DNA of 64,000 bases from Megasphaera stantonii (GCF_003367905.1 NZ_CP029462.1:1054001-1118000), one strand, 5' to 3'; counted from the first letter of the stretch, positions 32,670 through 42,343 are shown. The notes: generated by a model from the sequence alone, not told the origin. Made by a program: numbers and translations.

Positions 32670-33338
32670 ATGAACGCAGTATTCGTAGACTTTGAAATGA
32701 ACCCTATCGGACGGAGCCAGAAGGAAGCGCGCCGCATCTGCAAGGGAGAAATCATCGAAATAGGCGCCGTCAAGATCAACGAGGACGGCGAAGAAATAGG
32801 GTCGTATAAAGAATACGTCCGGCCGGAATACGCCACGGAAATGAACGCCACCTGTCAGGAACTGACGGGCATCACCATGGACATGCTCGCCGACGCGCCC
32901 CATTTCAGCCAGGCCTTTGCCCATTTTCTCAGCTGGTGCCGCGACTCGAACGGCAACGACTACGAAATGTACGCCTGGAGCGAAAACGACTGGCGGCAGC
33001 TGACCTGCGAAATGCGGCTGAAAAAGCTGGACATGGCCGACGAGGACATCCGCTGGATGCTCGACCACTGGCAAAACTTCCAGCAGATTTACTGCAACCT
33101 GCTGGGGCTGGACAACGTCATTTCCCTGGACAAGGCCGTCAGTACCCTAGGAGAAACCTTCGACGGCCAGATGCACGACGCCCTGTGGGACGCCCGCAAC
33201 ACGTCGAAGCTGTACGTCCTGTCCAAGAAGAAGGACGAATTCCGCGACATTATGCAGCCGATTATCGACGCGACCAAGCCTGCGGAACCGCTGACCTTCT
33301 CCTTGGCCGACGCCTTCCGCGCCGCCATCCGAAAATAA
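32670..33338 (+). CDS. DEDDh-type 3'-5' exonuclease (KapD-like)
   Basis: 222 residues. Exo I is VFVDFEMNP, Exo II lies around the aspartate of AWSENDWRQ, and Exo III is MHDALWDARNT with the His of DEDDh. LTGITMDML is the loop common to exonuclease-domain proteins such as DnaQ and KapD. The substrate is unknown; small RNA trimming or a sporulation-like role are both possible in the family. The start follows GAAAGGAG. The AEC carrier gene begins 26 bases after the stop and may share the transcript. Confidence 0.88.
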   Translation: MNAVFVDFEMNPIGRSQKEARRICKGEIIEIGAVKINEDGEEIGSYKEYVRPEYATEMNATCQELTGITMDMLADAPHFSQAFAHFLSWCRDSNGNDYEMYAWSENDWRQLTCEMRLKKLDMADEDIRWMLDHWQNFQQIYCNLLGLDNVISLDKAVSTLGETFDGQMHDALWDARNTSKLYVLSKKKDEFRDIMQPIIDATKPAEPLTFSLADAFRAAIRK

Positions 33339-33364
33339 TCATTGCAGAAAGAAAGGGATTTTAT

Positions 33365-34342
33365 TTGGGCGAAGCAAGCTCTCGCATTCTCTATATTTTT
33401 CTCGACATCGTCCTGCCACTGGCCGTAGGCTACGCCTTAAAGCAGCGGCGTCTCATGTCGCCGTCCCAGTGCAATTTTCTCATCCGCTTCAACATCATCT
33501 GCGTCATGTCCGTCCTGGCCCTGCTCAGCATGTGGGTCCTGCCGCTGAAGCCTGACCTGTTATCGCTGCCCTTCTTCGCGTTTTTCAACGCCTTCTTCCC
33601 CCTAGCTATCATCTTCCTGCTCCACCGGCAGCGGCGGTTTACCGACAAGATAGACAAGGGCAGCTATCTCATTTCGGCTATGCCCTCCAACACGACGGCC
33701 CTGGGCGGCCTGTGCGGCTACCTGCTGTACGGCGAAGTCGCCTTTGCCTACTCGCAGATCATCGGGGTATTCCAGGGGCTGGTCATGTTCTTTGTCCTCT
33801 TCCCCATGGGCTACTATTACCACAACAGCGGGCAGACAACGAATATCCCGGCCTTCTTTAAAGCCAACTGGAAAAACATCTTCATCAACTGGAACCAGTT
33901 GTCCATTCTCGCCATCATCGCCGGCATCCTGCTGTACGTCTCCGGCGTGCCGAGGCCGGCCGTATTGGGGCAGATCTTTCAGGGATTGGTTCACGTCAAC
34001 GCCTGGGCGGCCTTGCTTCCCATCGGCTACCTCATCGATTTTTCCCATCTCAAGGTATACTGCAAGCCGACCCTCGACCTCATCCCCATCAAGATGATCC
34101 TGACGCCGGCCGCTTCGTACGTGCTGGCCCTGCAGTTTACGTCCGACCCAGTGCTGCTGGGCTCGCTGCTCATCATGATGGCTACGCCCTGCGCCATCAA
34201 CGCCTTGGTGACGGCGCGGCTCTATGACTTGAACGTCAACCTGTCCATGGCCCCGTTCATCACGACGACGATTTTGTATATTCTCATCTTATACCCGGCC
34301 TTTTACCTCCTCGTGTCCCTGGGGTATCTGCCATTTAAATAA
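33365..34342 (+). CDS. AEC-family transporter (auxin efflux carrier fold)
   Basis: 325 residues with about ten membrane segments in two inverted halves. The N-terminal DIVLPLAVGYALKQRRLM, the middle SAMPSNTTALGGLCGYLLYG and the C-terminal MMATPCAINALVTARLY are characteristic. Such carriers move carboxylates like malate or other small anions. The start is probably TTG at 33365, since AAAGGGA lies upstream and no ATG is suitably placed. A perfect terminator follows. Confidence 0.82.
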   Translation: MGEASSRILYIFLDIVLPLAVGYALKQRRLMSPSQCNFLIRFNIICVMSVLALLSMWVLPLKPDLLSLPFFAFFNAFFPLAIIFLLHRQRRFTDKIDKGSYLISAMPSNTTALGGLCGYLLYGEVAFAYSQIIGVFQGLVMFFVLFPMGYYYHNSGQTTNIPAFFKANWKNIFINWNQLSILAIIAGILLYVSGVPRPAVLGQIFQGLVHVNAWAALLPIGYLIDFSHLKVYCKPTLDLIPIKMILTPAASYVLALQFTSDPVLLGSLLIMMATPCAINALVTARLYDLNVNLSMAPFITTTILYILILYPAFYLLVSLGYLPFK

Positions 34343-34382
34343 AAAGCGTATCCGCGCCGATTTGCCGGATACGCTTTTTTTA
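34341..34382 (+). terminator. Terminator after the AEC gene
   Basis: AAAAAGCGTATCCG/CGGATACGCTTTTTTT, 14-bp stem. The A and T tracts could also serve the convergent acyl-CoA dehydrogenase gene. Confidence 0.9.
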
Positions 34383-34409
34383 CTTGTGATGACAAGGAAA
34401 TGACGCTGT

Positions 34410-35549
34410 CTACTTTTCCGCCAGCACGGCGCTGCCGATGACGACCCGCAGGATTTCATTGGTCCCTTCGCCGATTTCCATGAGCTTGTTGTCGCGCAGG
34501 AGACGTTCTACATTGTATTCCTTGCTGTAGCCGTTGCCGCCCAGGATCTGAATCGCGTCGAGACAGATCTGCGTCGCGTGAGTAGAGGCCAGCAGCTTGG
34601 CTTCAGCCGCCAATTTCGAGCAGCGCACTCCCGTAGCCTTTAAGGCCGCCGCATCGTAGAGCATCAGGTTCATGGCATCGATATACATGGACATATTCGC
34701 CAGCTTAAAGGAAACGCCCTGGAACTTGGCGATAGGCTTGCCAAAGGCCACGCGCTGCAGGGAATATTCCTTGGCAATCTGCATGGCGTGCTCGGCAATG
34801 CCCGTAGAAATAGCCGCACAGCTGATGCGGCCGCCGTCCAGCCCTTCCATGGCGTAGACGAAGCCCTTGCCTTCTTCGCCGAGGAGGGCGCCGGCAGGCA
34901 GCTTCATGTCATCAAAGGTAAGGCCGTGCGTATCGGAGCTGCGCATGCCCATCTTGTCCTCTTCCTTATCGACGATCAATCCCGGCGTACCGGCATCGAC
35001 CAGAAACGCCGAAATGCCCTTGGCGCCCTTTTCCGGGTCTGTAATAGCCATGACGACGTAGTAGTCGGCAATGCCGGCGTTGGTAATCCAGGCCTTGGAG
35101 CCCTTGACGACGTACGAGCCGTCAGCCTGCTTTTTAGCCCGTGTCCGCATACCCGCCGCGTCGGAGCCCGAATCAGGTTCCGTCAGGGCAAAGGCAAATA
35201 ATTTCCCGTCGGCGACAGCCGTCAAGTATTTCTCTTTCTGCTCGTCGCTGCCGTGGAGGCGAATCATATCGGCGCAGACCCAGCTGATTTCCATGGACAT
35301 GGCAAATCCGGCGTCGGCCCGGGCCAATTCGTGCGTAATGACGGCGCATTCCACGTCACCCAATCCGGCTCCGCCATAGGCCTCGGGAATCGGCGTCGCA
35401 TGCAGTCCCGTCGCGATGTATTTCTTATACAATTCCGGATTCCACCCCGTTTCGTCCATCTGCCGGCTCAGCGGCGCCACTTCCTTTTGGGCAAAGGAGC
35501 GAACCAAATCCCGTACGGCTAATTGCTCTTCCGTAAAGTTGTATCCCAT
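34410..35549 (-). CDS. Acyl-CoA dehydrogenase (butyryl-CoA dehydrogenase-like)
   Basis: 379-residue flavoprotein. The FAD-binding segments are FALTEPDSGSDAAGM and SKAWITNAGIADYYVV, and the active-site Glu region is EIGEGTNEILRVVIGSAV. It matches short-chain acyl-CoA dehydrogenases in length. It differs in detail from the M. elsdenii butyryl-CoA dehydrogenase that I remember, so it may be a paralogue. No electron-transfer flavoprotein genes adjoin. The CoA-transferase gene lies upstream on the same strand, but a terminator separates them. Confidence 0.9.
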   Translation of the reverse strand: MGYNFTEEQLAVRDLVRSFAQKEVAPLSRQMDETGWNPELYKKYIATGLHATPIPEAYGGAGLGDVECAVITHELARADAGFAMSMEISWVCADMIRLHGSDEQKEKYLTAVADGKLFAFALTEPDSGSDAAGMRTRAKKQADGSYVVKGSKAWITNAGIADYYVVMAITDPEKGAKGISAFLVDAGTPGLIVDKEEDKMGMRSSDTHGLTFDDMKLPAGALLGEEGKGFVYAMEGLDGGRISCAAISTGIAEHAMQIAKEYSLQRVAFGKPIAKFQGVSFKLANMSMYIDAMNLMLYDAAALKATGVRCSKLAAEAKLLASTHATQICLDAIQILGGNGYSKEYNVERLLRDNKLMEIGEGTNEILRVVIGSAVLAEK

Positions 35550-35644
35550 ACCAAGACCTCCCTTTTATTAAATCGAGTATATTTTTAATTATACCAAAAT
35601 ATTTCAAATAAAATCCATATTTTCCCTTAACTTCGCGCCTGTCA

Positions 35645-35713
35645 TCAAAAAAAAATAAAAAGCCCCCGCCGCGAGAGATGGAGAGTCCATAACTCGCAGC
35701 AGGAGCCTTCATG
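35645..35713 (-). terminator. Terminator of the CoA-transferase gene
   Basis: Minus strand: GGCTCCTGCTGCGAG pairs with CTCGCGGCGGGGGC and is followed by TTTTTATTTTTTT. Confidence 0.88.
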
Positions 35714-35737
35714 CAGCGTAAAGGAAATACTATCCTC

Positions 35738-37081
35738 TTACCGTTTGTTGCTGTAACGCCAAATCTTCATGTCGTCAGCCGCTTTAATCAGATCTTCACG
35801 GAAATCGGGGTGAGCAATGCTGATCAGCTTTTCGGCACGTTCCCATGTAGACGAGCCCATGAGGTTGACCATGCCGTATTCCGTTGCTACCCAGTTGACC
35901 TGAGAGCGCGGGTCCGTGACAATCGTGCCGGGCAGGAGCGTCGGTTTGATGCGCGATTCGTCTTTGCCCGTCTTCTTATTGTGGAAGGTCGAGCGCAGGG
36001 CGATGATGCTCTTGCCGCCGCGGGAACGATAGGCGCCGTCGGTGAAGTCCAGCTGTCCGCCGCTGCCGCTAATGTGATGCGTGCCCGACGATTCGGAGGA
36101 AATCTGGCCGAACAGGTCGATGTCCACGCAGTTGTTGATGGAAATGAAGTTGTCGAGCTGTGCGATAACGAAGGGATCGTTTACATAGTCGACGGGATAT
36201 GCGGCGAGGAACGGGTTGTCGTCGATCCAGTCGTACATATCCTGCGAACCGAGAGCGAAGGCCCAGGAAGCCTTGTCGCGGTCTACGGCCTTCAATTTAT
36301 TCGTCAGGCGGCCTTCCTTATACATCAGGTAGAAGGCGTCGACAAGCATTTCCGTATGCATGCCCAAGTCCTTCAAGTCCGATTCAGCGATCATAGCGCC
36401 TACCGTATTCGGCAAGCCGCCGACGCCGAGCTGCAAGGTCGCGCCGTTCGGGATTTCTTTCACAATCATTTCAGCGATCTTCGTATCGATTTCGTCGCCC
36501 GTTTTAAAGGGAATGGTCGGCATGGGGATACTGCCGGCTTCGACGATGGCTGCTACGTCGGAAATATGGATCTGTTCACCGCGTCCGCCGAGCGCACGGG
36601 GCATCGCTTCGTTGACTTCTACGATGACCTTTTTCGCTTTTTTCGTAATGGCTTCATTGGCGGAAATGTTCAGGCCGAAGTTAAAGAAGCCGTGTTTATC
36701 CATCGGAGCAACCGTAATCATCGCTACGTCTACGTCGAGGATGTCGCGGTACATCGACGGTTCGTTGCGGTAGCACATGGGGATGAAGTTCATCAGCCCC
36801 TGGGCGCACAGCTTACGGTCATAGCCGCTCATATGCCAGTTCATAGCCGTGAAGGTTTCACGGTTGGGGTCGACTTCTACGACAGCACGAGGCGCAAAGG
36901 TAAAGGACATACGTACCTTGACGTCCTTTAATTCTTCCTTACGGCCGGCCAGTGCCTTGTCCAGCAAAATAGGCTGAGACGTAGCCATTCCATAATCTAC
37001 CCAATCACCTGATTTAACGAGTTTTACTGCTTCTTCCGGCGTCGTCAGTTTCTGCCGGTACATATCTGTCCACTGGGACAT
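35738..37081 (-). CDS. Acyl-CoA:acetate CoA-transferase (acetyl-CoA hydrolase/transferase family)
   Basis: 447 residues. The catalytic glutamate is in GQISSESSGTHHISGSGG, followed by QLDF. GVGGLPNTVGAMI and the GSGGQ loop are the CoA-binding elements. The family includes butyryl-CoA:acetate and 4-hydroxybutyrate CoA-transferases, which pass CoA from the fermentation product to acetate. The exact acyl group is not settled by sequence. The start at 37081 (MSQWTDMYRQ) follows GGTGAG; an in-frame ATG four codons earlier has poor spacing. Promoter at 37138-37166. Confidence 0.9.
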   Translation of the reverse strand: MSQWTDMYRQKLTTPEEAVKLVKSGDWVDYGMATSQPILLDKALAGRKEELKDVKVRMSFTFAPRAVVEVDPNRETFTAMNWHMSGYDRKLCAQGLMNFIPMCYRNEPSMYRDILDVDVAMITVAPMDKHGFFNFGLNISANEAITKKAKKVIVEVNEAMPRALGGRGEQIHISDVAAIVEAGSIPMPTIPFKTGDEIDTKIAEMIVKEIPNGATLQLGVGGLPNTVGAMIAESDLKDLGMHTEMLVDAFYLMYKEGRLTNKLKAVDRDKASWAFALGSQDMYDWIDDNPFLAAYPVDYVNDPFVIAQLDNFISINNCVDIDLFGQISSESSGTHHISGSGGQLDFTDGAYRSRGGKSIIALRSTFHNKKTGKDESRIKPTLLPGTIVTDPRSQVNWVATEYGMVNLMGSSTWERAEKLISIAHPDFREDLIKAADDMKIWRYSNKR

Positions 37082-37137
37082 TGTACTCACCATACCTTTC
37101 TAAGCGCTTGTTAATAAGTTCTGTATTTCACATAATA

Positions 37138-37166
37138 ATTATAGAACGTTTAACGGTTTTATACAA
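37138..37166 (-). promoter_or_regulatory. Promoter of the CoA-transferase gene
   Basis: TTGTAT (37161-37166), 17 bases, TATAAT (37138-37143). The spacer holds the partial palindrome AACCGTTAAACGTT, a possible operator. Confidence 0.7.
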
Positions 37167-37225
37167 GAAATTTTTTCAACTTTTCAATATATAAATCGCA
37201 TAGCTTGGGTATCGAACTATTAGAA

Positions 37226-37258
37226 AGACCCTTGCGCACAGCTGCGCGCAAGGGCCCG
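37226..37258 (-). terminator. Terminator of the EF-G-like gene
   Basis: Minus strand: GGGCCCTTGCGCGCAGC and its complement GCGCAAGGGTC, then TTTCTAAT. It lies right after the stop codon. Confidence 0.75.
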
Positions 37259-37269
37259 TGAGGAGGGAT

Positions 37270-39345
37270 TTATTCTTTTTTCGCTTCCTGCGCCTTGGCA
37301 ATGATTTCGTCCATCAGCTTTTTAGGAACTTCTTCATAAGCGAAGAATTCCATGTTGAACGTACCCTTGCCCTGCGTCATGGAGCGAAGAACCGTGACGT
37401 AGCCTTTCATTTCCGACAGGGGAACCTGCGCCTTGACGACGATGATGCCCTTGCGGTTGCGGTGATGTTCCATCCCGAGGATGCGGCCGCGGCGGCTGCT
37501 GAAGTCGCCCATGATGTCGCCCATGTATTCTTCCGGAACGACGACGTCTACGTTGTAGACCGGTTCCAGCAGTACCGGATTGGCTTCGGGAACGCCTTTC
37601 TTCAGCGCCAGGGCTGCCGCTACCTTAAAGGCCATTTCCGACGAGTCGACGGAGTGGTACGAGCCGTCTTTCAGTGTAACCTTGATGTTGATCATGGGAT
37701 AGCCGGCGATGAGGCCCTTTTCCAGCGTTTCCTTTACGCCCTTTTCAACGGCCGGAATATATTGTTTTGGTACGGCGCCGCCGAAGATGTCGTCGACAAA
37801 TTCGAAGGATTCGCCGTTCGTAAGGGGTTCGATATCCAAGATGACGTGGCCGTACTGTCCATGGCCGCCGCTCTGTTTCTTATGCTTGCCTTCGGCCGTA
37901 GCCTTGCCCTTGATCGTTTCGCGGTACGGAATATAGACGTCCTGCAGCACGCCTTTAATGCCGTATTTCCGTTCCATCTTGGTCATGATATGGTCGAGGT
38001 GGACGTCGCCCATGCAGCGGACGATGAGCTGCTTGCCTTCTACGCTCTTTTCGACCTTGCAGGTCGGGTCTTCTTCACTGATGCGCAGCAGGGCGTTCAT
38101 CAGCTTTTCTTCGTCGCCTTTCTTTTCCGGAACCATCGCTACCGTATGGAGCGGATTGGGGAAGCGGACCTGATCGTATACGACGGGCGATTCGGGCAGG
38201 GCGAAGGTATCGCCTGTGCGGGCGTACTGCAGCTTCGGCAATACGACGATATCGCCGGCGACGGCTTCCGTAACGGGAATCTGTTCCTTGCCGACCAGAG
38301 TAAAGAGCTTGCCTAATTTTTCATCCTTGTCCTGCGTAGCGTTGTACAGCTTGTCCCCTTCCTTGAGGGTGCCGGAGAAGACGCGGACGTAGCTCAGCTT
38401 GCCGGCGAAGGGATCGATGAGCGTCTTAAATACGAAGCCCGTAAAGGGTTTATTCGGATACACGACGACGGGTTCGCCCGTCTTCTTGTCTTCGCCCATC
38501 ATGACCTTCTGCGAAGCAGCCGGCATGTAAGTAATAATGCGGCGGAGCAGTTCGGCCGTACCGATATGGGAGTTGGCGCTGCCGCACATGACCGGGCAGA
38601 CCCGGCCGGTCAGCATGCCCTGACGAAGGCCCTTGCGCAGTTCTTCCAGCGTAAGCTCTTCGCCTTCGAGGTATTTTTCCAGCAGTTCGTCGTCGCCTTC
38701 AGCGGCGGCTTCCATGCACATTTCCCGTACTTCGCGTGCTTTCGGCATATATTCGGGCGGAACCTTGATTTCTTCGCATTTCCCGTTTTTCCATTCCCAG
38801 GCTACCATCTTGCACACGTCGATGATGCCGCGGAAATCCTTGCCTTCGCCGATAGGAATCTGCAGGGGCATGATGGATTTGCCGAAGACGGCGCGCATCT
38901 TTTCCAGGCAGCCGAAGAAATCGGCGTGTTCCACGTCCATCTTATTGACATAGAACATGCGGGGCAGCTTCAATTCTACACCGTAGTCCCAGGCCCGTTC
39001 CGTATCCATTTCTACGCCCGATTCGGCCGATACGACGAGCAAAATGCCGTCGCAGGCCCGTAGGGCGGCCCGTACTTCGCCGCAGAATTCCGAATAGCCC
39101 GGCGTGTCGATGAAGTTCATCTTGTAGCCTTCCCATTCGCAGGGAGCTATACCGAGCTGAATCGTAACGTTGCGTTTGATTTCTTCCGGTTCAAAGTCCA
39201 TGATGTGCTTGTTGTCCTTGCCTACGCCGACGGCGTCGACGGCGCCGCAGGCCAGGAGCAACGATTCGACGACGGCCGTCTTGCCGGCGCCGTCATGGGA
39301 GAGCACAGCTACGTTGCGAATTTGTTCACTGGTATATTCTTTCAT
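37270..39345 (-). CDS. Elongation factor G-like GTPase (EF-G2 type)
   Basis: 691 residues with all five EF-G domains. The GTPase motifs deviate: P-loop SHDGAGKTAVVES where true EF-G has GHxDxGKTT, then IDTPGYSEF and NKMD as usual. HKKQSGGHGQYGHVILDIEP in domain IV and MGDFSSRRGRILGMEHHR in domain V are standard. Such paralogues in Firmicutes are distinct from the fusA in the str operon, and their role in translation or recycling is unclear. The start follows GGAGGCGATTTATGT, which is buried in a strong hairpin. Confidence 0.9.
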   Translation of the reverse strand: MKEYTSEQIRNVAVLSHDGAGKTAVVESLLLACGAVDAVGVGKDNKHIMDFEPEEIKRNVTIQLGIAPCEWEGYKMNFIDTPGYSEFCGEVRAALRACDGILLVVSAESGVEMDTERAWDYGVELKLPRMFYVNKMDVEHADFFGCLEKMRAVFGKSIMPLQIPIGEGKDFRGIIDVCKMVAWEWKNGKCEEIKVPPEYMPKAREVREMCMEAAAEGDDELLEKYLEGEELTLEELRKGLRQGMLTGRVCPVMCGSANSHIGTAELLRRIITYMPAASQKVMMGEDKKTGEPVVVYPNKPFTGFVFKTLIDPFAGKLSYVRVFSGTLKEGDKLYNATQDKDEKLGKLFTLVGKEQIPVTEAVAGDIVVLPKLQYARTGDTFALPESPVVYDQVRFPNPLHTVAMVPEKKGDEEKLMNALLRISEEDPTCKVEKSVEGKQLIVRCMGDVHLDHIMTKMERKYGIKGVLQDVYIPYRETIKGKATAEGKHKKQSGGHGQYGHVILDIEPLTNGESFEFVDDIFGGAVPKQYIPAVEKGVKETLEKGLIAGYPMINIKVTLKDGSYHSVDSSEMAFKVAAALALKKGVPEANPVLLEPVYNVDVVVPEEYMGDIMGDFSSRRGRILGMEHHRNRKGIIVVKAQVPLSEMKGYVTVLRSMTQGKGTFNMEFFAYEEVPKKLMDEIIAKAQEAKKE

Positions 39346-39349
39346 ACAT

Positions 39350-39404
39350 AAATCGCCTCCTATGAATCACGTTACTTATAGGATTCGTGACATAGAGGCG
39401 ATTT
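39350..39404 (-). promoter_or_regulatory. 5' UTR hairpin masking the ribosome site of the EF-G-like gene
   Basis: Inverted repeat with arms 39350-39371 and 39386-39404. Paired blocks are AAATCGCCTC/GAGGCGATTT, TATG/CATA and TCACG/CGTGA, 19 bp in all with two small bulges. The Shine-Dalgarno GAGG is inside the stem. A TATAAT at 39416-39421 places the transcript start next to the hairpin, so it is essentially the whole leader. Confidence 0.7.
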
Positions 39405-39454
39405 TCCTTTTTTATATTATAATTTTTTCTAACTTATTTGCGAAATTTGCAAGA

Positions 39455-40645
39455 CTATTGGTTCTCCATAGCCCGGCACACCAGAGATGCCATGAGTTCC
39501 GCGCCGATAGGCAGGCAGTCTTCATCTACGGCGAAACGCGAGTTATGCAGGGGATATACCGCATCGCCGGCCTTCGTCGCGCCGAGCCAGAAGAAGGCGC
39601 CGTCGCAGGCCTGCAAGTAGCCGGAAAAATCTTCCGCCGTCATGGCCGGTTCCTGCACGTCGGCCAGGGCATCCCGGCCAAAGCAGTCCGCCGCGACGGA
39701 CGCGACGAAATCAGCCTGCCGCTGCGAATTGACTACGGCGGCATATCCCCGCTCGTAATGCAGCTCGCTCTCCGTGCCGTACATCGTATCCAGCCCCCGG
39801 AGCATGTTGCCCAACTGCGCTTCGACCATGTCCTGAGCTTCTGCATGATAGGTCCGGCACGTCCCTTCCAGCTCTACTTCGCCGGCGACGATATTGTAGC
39901 GCGTGCCGCCGCTGATGCGGCCGAAGGTCAGCACTGCCGGATACAGCGGGTTAATCTGCCGGCTGATAATATCTTGGGCCGCCGTGATAAACTGCCCCGC
40001 CGCGACGATCGCGTCGACGCCCTTATGAGGCATGGCCGCATGACTGGATTTCCCCCGGATGACGATGCGGATATGGTCTGAGGCGGCCATCATCGGACCG
40101 GCCTTGACGCCGATCGTTCCCGTCGGCAGCGTCGGCCATACGTGAAGGCCGTATATGGCGTCAACGCCGTCGAGCACGCCCGCTTCGACCAGCCCCTTCG
40201 CGCCGCCGCGAGGCGATTTTTCCTCTGCCGGCTGGCAGATAAACACGACTGTCCCGGCCAGCTCGTCCCTCAATTCGCTGAGAACCTTTGCCGCCCCCAG
40301 CAAGATCGCCATATGGCCGTCATGGCCGCAGGCATGCATCTTTCCCTCGCACTGAGACGCAAAAAGCAGGCCGGTCTGTTCTGTAATGGATAAGGCGTCC
40401 ATATCGGCCCGCAGGGCAATAGTCGGCCCAGGCCGCTTCCCGGTCAGCGTACCGACGACACCATGGCCGCCGGCGACGCCTTCCTGTACGTCTACGCCGA
40501 AGCTGCGCAGCGTCTTCGCCATATAGGCCGCCGTGCGTTCCTCTTCATTGGAAATTTCCGGATATGCGTGAAGCTTCCGGCGCGCACAGCGCATATCTTC
40601 CGTACATTGTTTGACTAATTCCTTAATTCTATTCTGGTTAATCAT
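39455..40645 (-). CDS. M20D-family amidohydrolase/N-acyl-amino-acid deacylase
   Basis: 396 residues. Metal-binding residues are in ALRADMDAL, HACGHDGHMAILLGAA and VFICQPAEEKSPRGGAKG, with SSHAAMPHKGVDAI in the dimerisation domain. It hydrolyses N-acyl or aminobenzoyl-type amide bonds, with two metal ions. The start at 40645 follows GAGGGGG. The paralogue at 62595 shares this layout. The substrate is not predictable. Confidence 0.9.
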   Translation of the reverse strand: MINQNRIKELVKQCTEDMRCARRKLHAYPEISNEEERTAAYMAKTLRSFGVDVQEGVAGGHGVVGTLTGKRPGPTIALRADMDALSITEQTGLLFASQCEGKMHACGHDGHMAILLGAAKVLSELRDELAGTVVFICQPAEEKSPRGGAKGLVEAGVLDGVDAIYGLHVWPTLPTGTIGVKAGPMMAASDHIRIVIRGKSSHAAMPHKGVDAIVAAGQFITAAQDIISRQINPLYPAVLTFGRISGGTRYNIVAGEVELEGTCRTYHAEAQDMVEAQLGNMLRGLDTMYGTESELHYERGYAAVVNSQRQADFVASVAADCFGRDALADVQEPAMTAEDFSGYLQACDGAFFWLGATKAGDAVYPLHNSRFAVDEDCLPIGAELMASLVCRAMENQ

Positions 40646-40865
40646 GGCGATTCCCCCTCGCAACCTAAACTACCCCAGCCTGCATACGTCATATGTCGCG
40701 TTCAGGCATTCATAAATTGTGTTTTATTATACTATAAAATGTGTAAAAATACAAAGAAATTTTCTCCATTTCTGCAAATCTCTCTATATGCCCTGGCCGG
40801 TCTTTCCATTTATGGCGATACGGATTATAATGTAAGATGATATTTTATCTCAAAGGAGGATGCAC

Positions 40866-42233
40866 ATGAAAGCATTTGATATGGAACAAAGCGCATGGGC
40901 CCGTTTTTCCTCGGAAGAACGGCGTCGCATGGAAGAATACAGCGCGGCGTACCGCCGTTTTCTGGACACGGCCAGGACGGAACGGCTCGCCGCCAGAGAA
41001 ATCATCCGCCAGGCCGAGGACGCAGGATTTAAGCCCTTGTCGGAATACACGGCCCTGAAGGCCGGCGACAAAGTATATTGGAACCAGAAAGGCAAGTCGG
41101 TCATCCTCGCCGTCGTCGGCTCCGAGCCGCTGGAACAAGGCATGAAAATCGTCGGCTCCCACATCGACTGCCCCCGCTTGGACTTGAAAGCCATGCCCGT
41201 CGTAGAAAAAAATAAAATCGTCTACTTCAAAACGCACTACTACGGCGGCGTCCTGAAATACCAGTGGGTCTGCATGCCCCTGTCCCTCGTCGGCGTCGTC
41301 TACACCGCCGACGGCCGTCAAATCGACATTTCCATAGGCGAAGACCCGGACGATCCCGTATTTTTCATCAACGACCTCCTGCCGCACCTCGGCAAGGACC
41401 AGGCCGCCAAGAAGCTGGGCGAAGCCATTACGGGCGAAATGCTCATGCCTCTCGTCGGCACGTACAGCGAAGAAGAAAAGACGAAGCCTCAGATTTTGGA
41501 ATTGCTGCGGGAAAAATACGGCATTACGGAAGAAGACTTCACCAGCGCGGAACTGGAAATCATTCCGGCTCAGAAGAGCCGCGAAGTCGGCTTGGACCGG
41601 TCGCTCCTCATGTCCCACGGCCACGATGACCGCGTATGCTCTTACGGCAACCTGGCGGCGATCCTCAGCGCCGCTCCCTGCGCGAAGACCCAGGTCGCCC
41701 TCTTTGCCGACAAGGAAGAAATCGGTTCTGTCGGCAACACGGGCGTCCACTCGTCGTACTTCCTCGACTTTACGGCGGAAATGCTGGCTCTGCAGGGCCG
41801 CACGGAAGAGCTGTACCTGCGCCGGGCCCTGCGCAGCAGCGAAGTCCTGTCGGCCGACGTAGCGGCAGCCTTCGACCCGATCTTCCCCGAAGCCTACGAA
41901 GAAACCAACTCGGCCAAATTAGGCTATGGCATCTGCCTGTGCAAGTACACAGGCGCCCGCGGCAAGGCAGGCAGCAACGACGCCAACGCCGAATTTTTAG
42001 CCAAGGTACGCCGCATCTTCAATGACGCCAACGTCCCCTGGCAGGTCGGCGAGCTGGGCAAGGTCGACCAGGGCGGCGGCGGCACCATCGCCTATATCAT
42101 GGCCAACTGGGGCTGCGACGTCGTCGACTGCGGCGTCGCCATGCACAGCATGCACGCGCCGCTGGAAATCGTAGCCAAAGCCGACGCCTACTGCGCCTAT
42201 TTAGCCTACAAAGCCTTCTTTGAAAGCAAGTAA
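40866..42233 (+). CDS. M18-family aminopeptidase
   Basis: 455 residues. The M18 landmarks are VGSHIDCPRLDLK (metal His and Asp), FINDLLPHLGKDQ, LLMSHGHDDRVCSYGNLAAIL with DDR, DKEEIGSVGNTGVHSS with the catalytic Glu, and AMHSMHAPLEI with the last metal His. It is a dinuclear zinc aminopeptidase of the cytoplasm, probably removing N-terminal residues from peptides. The start at 40866 has AAAGGAGG six bases upstream. A strong terminator follows at 42247-42298. Confidence 0.92.
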   Translation: MKAFDMEQSAWARFSSEERRRMEEYSAAYRRFLDTARTERLAAREIIRQAEDAGFKPLSEYTALKAGDKVYWNQKGKSVILAVVGSEPLEQGMKIVGSHIDCPRLDLKAMPVVEKNKIVYFKTHYYGGVLKYQWVCMPLSLVGVVYTADGRQIDISIGEDPDDPVFFINDLLPHLGKDQAAKKLGEAITGEMLMPLVGTYSEEEKTKPQILELLREKYGITEEDFTSAELEIIPAQKSREVGLDRSLLMSHGHDDRVCSYGNLAAILSAAPCAKTQVALFADKEEIGSVGNTGVHSSYFLDFTAEMLALQGRTEELYLRRALRSSEVLSADVAAAFDPIFPEAYEETNSAKLGYGICLCKYTGARGKAGSNDANAEFLAKVRRIFNDANVPWQVGELGKVDQGGGGTIAYIMANWGCDVVDCGVAMHSMHAPLEIVAKADAYCAYLAYKAFFESK

Positions 42234-42246
42234 CTCCATATAGTAA

Positions 42247-42298
42247 AAACGGACAAAACCTGCCGACGATCTGCAGCAGGCTTGTCCGTTTTTTTTGT
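42247..42298 (+). terminator. Terminator after the M18 aminopeptidase gene
   Basis: AAACGGACAA pairs with TTGTCCGTTT and CCTGC pairs with GCAGG, then T8. The convergent dehydrogenase gene ends 46 bases beyond. Confidence 0.88.
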
Positions 42299-42343
42299 TG
42301 GATGTCAGATTATGATGGAAGCTGTCCGAAAACAGCGAATTCC

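Noticed and set aside
35711-36931. Long open frame on the plus strand opposite the CoA-transferase
   Set aside because: It is a GC-bias shadow: the minus strand encodes a recognisable full-length CoA-transferase, and this frame has no ribosome site or motif.
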